The notes under the pieces were generated by a model that made no database searches, had not been told where the DNA came from, and saw nothing but the letters and a program-made list of their open reading frames with translations. Source: an uncultured Bacillota bacterium (GTDB lineage: Bacteria > Bacillota > Clostridia > Christensenellales > Pumilibacteraceae). Taken from it: a DNA stretch of 64,000 nucleotides. This document shows positions 62,268 to 64,000 of the stretch, one piece after another. A program made the translations under genes and the position numbers. Each line of letters begins with the position of its first letter. Positions within the stretch are counted from its first letter, which is position 1. The stretch lies in assembly GCA_949294845.1 (NCBI GenBank), contig CASFJH010000070.1, forward strand, positions 1-64,000. The letters run 5' to 3'.

Positions 62268-63750
62268 TAACATACTCTTTTGGGTAAACTATATATTGGT
62301 GGGGTTGATTTCCGTTGCTTTTACTACACAGCTTCTGTATGTGCTGTTTTTCTGGGTTCCGGGAAAAAATTACAAGCCGGCAAAGACCAAGCACAGAGTG
62401 GGTATCATAATTCCCGCTCGCAACGAGGCGGCAGTTATCGGCGATACCGTCAGATGCCTGTTCAATTCCGATTATCCTAAAGAACTTTTCGACGTGTTCG
62501 TGGTGGCGGACAACTGTACGGACAATACGGCTGAGATCGCGCGCAACGCGGGAGCAATAGTTTTCGAACATTTCGACGACGATCCGCGCCATAAAAAAGC
62601 GGGTTATGCGCTTCAATACGGCTTTGAAAAGATCATGGCCGATTACGATAATTATGAATTTTTTATAAAATTCGACGCGGATAATCTCATGGAACCCGAT
62701 TATATATCCAGGATGAACGACGCTTTCGACGCGGGCGTCAAGAGCGCCAGAGGTTATTCCAACAGTAAGAATTTGACCGAAAACGTCGTTACCGGCATAT
62801 CCGGCCTTTGGTATATACGCGACTGTCGTTATTCCTGCCATGTGCGTTCCTTTCTCAATACGTCGCAGATGCTGGGCGGAGCCGGCATGATGTTTTCCGC
62901 CGAAATTATACATAAGCACGGCGGATGGGACTGCCTGTCATCTTCCGACGACGCCGAGTTCGCTATGAACAGATTGCTCGAAGGTACTAAGACGATGTAC
63001 GTCGCGGACGCAATCGTTTATGAGGATCAGCCGGCTACGGTCAGAGACACCTTCAAGCGCAACAAGCGCATGGGGCGCGGACTATTCAAGTTGTTTTTTA
63101 CCAAAGGTATTCCCAGTCTCGGAAAGTTTTTCTATAAGTTCGGCTGGTCTTACCTCGATATGTTCTTCAATCTGATGTTCGTGCCCATCGCCGTGCTGTG
63201 CTGTATATGGCTGCCGCTTTATTACGGATACGACATAATCTATCATTTTGCAGTGGGCGACGCAGTATACGGCTGGAACGCGATCAAGAATATCGGACTA
63301 ATACTTGCTTTCGCGTTTGTGGTACCGTTTATTCTGCAGGCGCTTCTGGCTGTGATTCTCGAGCGCAAACGCATAAGGGCGAGCTTCTCGCAGATGGTGC
63401 CCACTATTCTTTGCTTTCCTCTGTTCATGATAATATATGCCATATCGATAACGCTCGGCGTATTCAGTAAACCCAAATGGAGCGCTGTCGCACGGTCGGC
63501 TTCAGCCGGACCCGAGCACCTGCTTGCGGCGTCCGAAGCCGCCGCTTCTGCCGACAGCAGCGCAGACGTGAGCGAGACGGAACAGGCCTGCGAGAGCGCG
63601 TGCGCAGACGTGAGCGAGACGAAACAGGTCTGCGAGAGCGCGTGCGCAGACGTGAGCGAGACGAAACAGGACTGCAAGAGCGCGTGCGCAGACGGGAGCG
63701 AAACGAAACAGGCCTGCGATGGCGAGGCTGTCGGGAGTGAAAAGCAATAG
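62254..63750 (+). CDS. Family 2 glycosyltransferase, membrane-bound, with repeat tail
   Basis: A 498-residue protein. An N-terminal membrane helix (about 5-30) is followed by a GT2 catalytic domain: VGIIIPARNEAAVIGD, VADNCTDNTAEIARNAG, KFDADN (the D-x-D-type metal site) and a KRNKRMGRG segment in the place of QxxRW. Three to four helices follow (about 295-400). The tail from about 420 carries a 14-residue repeat (ADVSETKQVCESAC type) encoded by 42-bp tandem DNA repeats. The adjacent UDP-galactopyranose mutase gene suggests surface polysaccharide synthesis with galactofuranose. AAGGATAGG precedes ATG 62254. Confidence 0.88.
   Translation: MELFNNILFWVNYILVGLISVAFTTQLLYVLFFWVPGKNYKPAKTKHRVGIIIPARNEAAVIGDTVRCLFNSDYPKELFDVFVVADNCTDNTAEIARNAGAIVFEHFDDDPRHKKAGYALQYGFEKIMADYDNYEFFIKFDADNLMEPDYISRMNDAFDAGVKSARGYSNSKNLTENVVTGISGLWYIRDCRYSCHVRSFLNTSQMLGGAGMMFSAEIIHKHGGWDCLSSSDDAEFAMNRLLEGTKTMYVADAIVYEDQPATVRDTFKRNKRMGRGLFKLFFTKGIPSLGKFFYKFGWSYLDMFFNLMFVPIAVLCCIWLPLYYGYDIIYHFAVGDAVYGWNAIKNIGLILAFAFVVPFILQALLAVILERKRIRASFSQMVPTILCFPLFMIIYAISITLGVFSKPKWSAVARSASAGPEHLLAASEAAASADSSADVSETEQACESACADVSETKQVCESACADVSETKQDCKSACADGSETKQACDGEAVGSEKQ
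63562..63727 (+). repeat. 42-bp tandem repeats, nearly four copies, in the glycosyltransferase 3' end
   Basis: Copies start at 63562, 63604, 63646 and 63688 (the last partial and more diverged). Units 1-3 differ by only a few bases. The period is a multiple of 3, so copy number can vary without a frameshift, adding or removing 14 residues each. Confidence 0.9.
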
Positions 63751-64000
63751 ATGAAGTACGATTTACTGATAGTAGGCGCCGGACTTTACGGCAGCGTTTT
63801 CGCGCACGAGGCTGTAAAGCGCGGGCGTAAAGTTCTGGTGATAGACAAGCGCTGCGCGGCGGGCGGCAATTGCCGCTGCGAGAATATAGAGGGCATAAAC
63901 GTTCACCGTTACGGCGCTCACATATTCCATACTTCGGATAAAAGAATATGGGAGTATGTAAATTCTTTCGCTTCGTTCAATAATTTCGTCAACACTCCTT
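63751..64000 (+). CDS. glf: UDP-galactopyranose mutase, 3' end outside window
   Basis: The first 83 codons are visible. They show the FAD-binding start YDLLIVGAGLYGSVFAHEA, IDKRCAAGGNC and the family signature VHRYGAHIFHTSDKRIWEYV. The enzyme turns UDP-galactopyranose into UDP-galactofuranose for surface glycans. ATG 63751 directly follows the glycosyltransferase stop (TAGATG), so translation is probably coupled; only a distant GGGAG is seen. The gene continues past the window. Confidence 0.93.
   Translation, partial: MKYDLLIVGAGLYGSVFAHEAVKRGRKVLVIDKRCAAGGNCRCENIEGINVHRYGAHIFHTSDKRIWEYVNSFASFNNFVNTP

Noticed and set aside
63562..63727. Tandem repeats considered as a CRISPR array
   Set aside because: Units are contiguous with no unique spacers and are in-frame coding repeats.

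Overview
The window looks like chromosomal DNA of a Gram-positive, clostridia-type bacterium (Bacillota). The support is the gene order ylxM-ffh-rpsP-khpA-rimM-trmD-ylqF-rnhB-yraN, a T-box leader in front of thrS, an rpmF-plsX-rnc-smc-ftsY block, pta-ackA, an IorAB/PaaK aromatic 2-oxoacid module and many oxygen-sensitive or fermentative enzymes. An uncultured anaerobic gut-type lineage is my inference and cannot be fixed from this sequence. Start codons TTG and GTG are common. Promoters close to the TTGACA-17-TATAAT consensus are easy to read. No rRNA, tRNA, CRISPR array, phage or insertion sequence was seen.

Layout. 1-2.8 kb: end of a beta-propeller-like protein, a Cys-rich hypothetical and a metallophosphoesterase. 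2.9-9.8 kb: a minus-strand operon of glycyl-radical activase, glycyl-radical enzyme, FGGY kinase and mannose-6-phosphate-isomerase-like protein, faced by a divergent ROK regulator with an operator between them. 10-11.6 kb: ilvA-ridA. 12-14.1 kb: mraZ-rsmH-ftsL-like, a cut-down division cluster. 14.4-30.5 kb: YjdF-like protein, rpmF-plsX-rnc-smc, FAD oxidoreductase, ftsY, ylxM-ffh-rpsP-khpA-rimM-trmD-ylqF-rnhB-yraN and two acyltransferase-fold proteins. 30.5-46.6 kb: one long same-strand run of ATP synthase (atpB-E-F-A-G-D-C), paaK-iorAB-paaK-ACT, alr, 5-formyl-THF cyclo-ligase, rsmD-coaD and DAHP synthase. 46.7-54 kb: patatin, tmcAL (minus), pta-ackA-comF and T-box-thrS. 54-60.3 kb: an AraC regulator diverging from a PIG-L deacetylase, NagB-like, PfkB kinase and class II aldolase set, then a phosphodiesterase. 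60.6-64 kb: polysaccharide deacetylase, tandem-OB SSB-like protein, glycosyltransferase and the start of UDP-galactopyranose mutase.

The most unusual observation is in the ATP synthase. There is no atpH gene. Instead the alpha subunit carries about 85 extra N-terminal residues that read as the C-terminal domain of the delta subunit, with the delta N-terminal domain missing. Other points worth a second look are: a glycyl-radical operon whose radical site reads RIHGTF and whose activase lacks the ferredoxin insert; an alanine racemase whose only plausible start is ATA; two genes with extended -10 promoters placed exactly for leaderless mRNAs, plus a similarly placed 11-codon upstream ORF; a promoter whose start point lies inside a terminator stem; and an amino-sugar-like pathway built from unusual parts.

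Functions are read from translated motifs and gene context only. No database search was run. Where I say a motif is seen, it is in the sequence; family roles are general knowledge; pathway assignments are inference.
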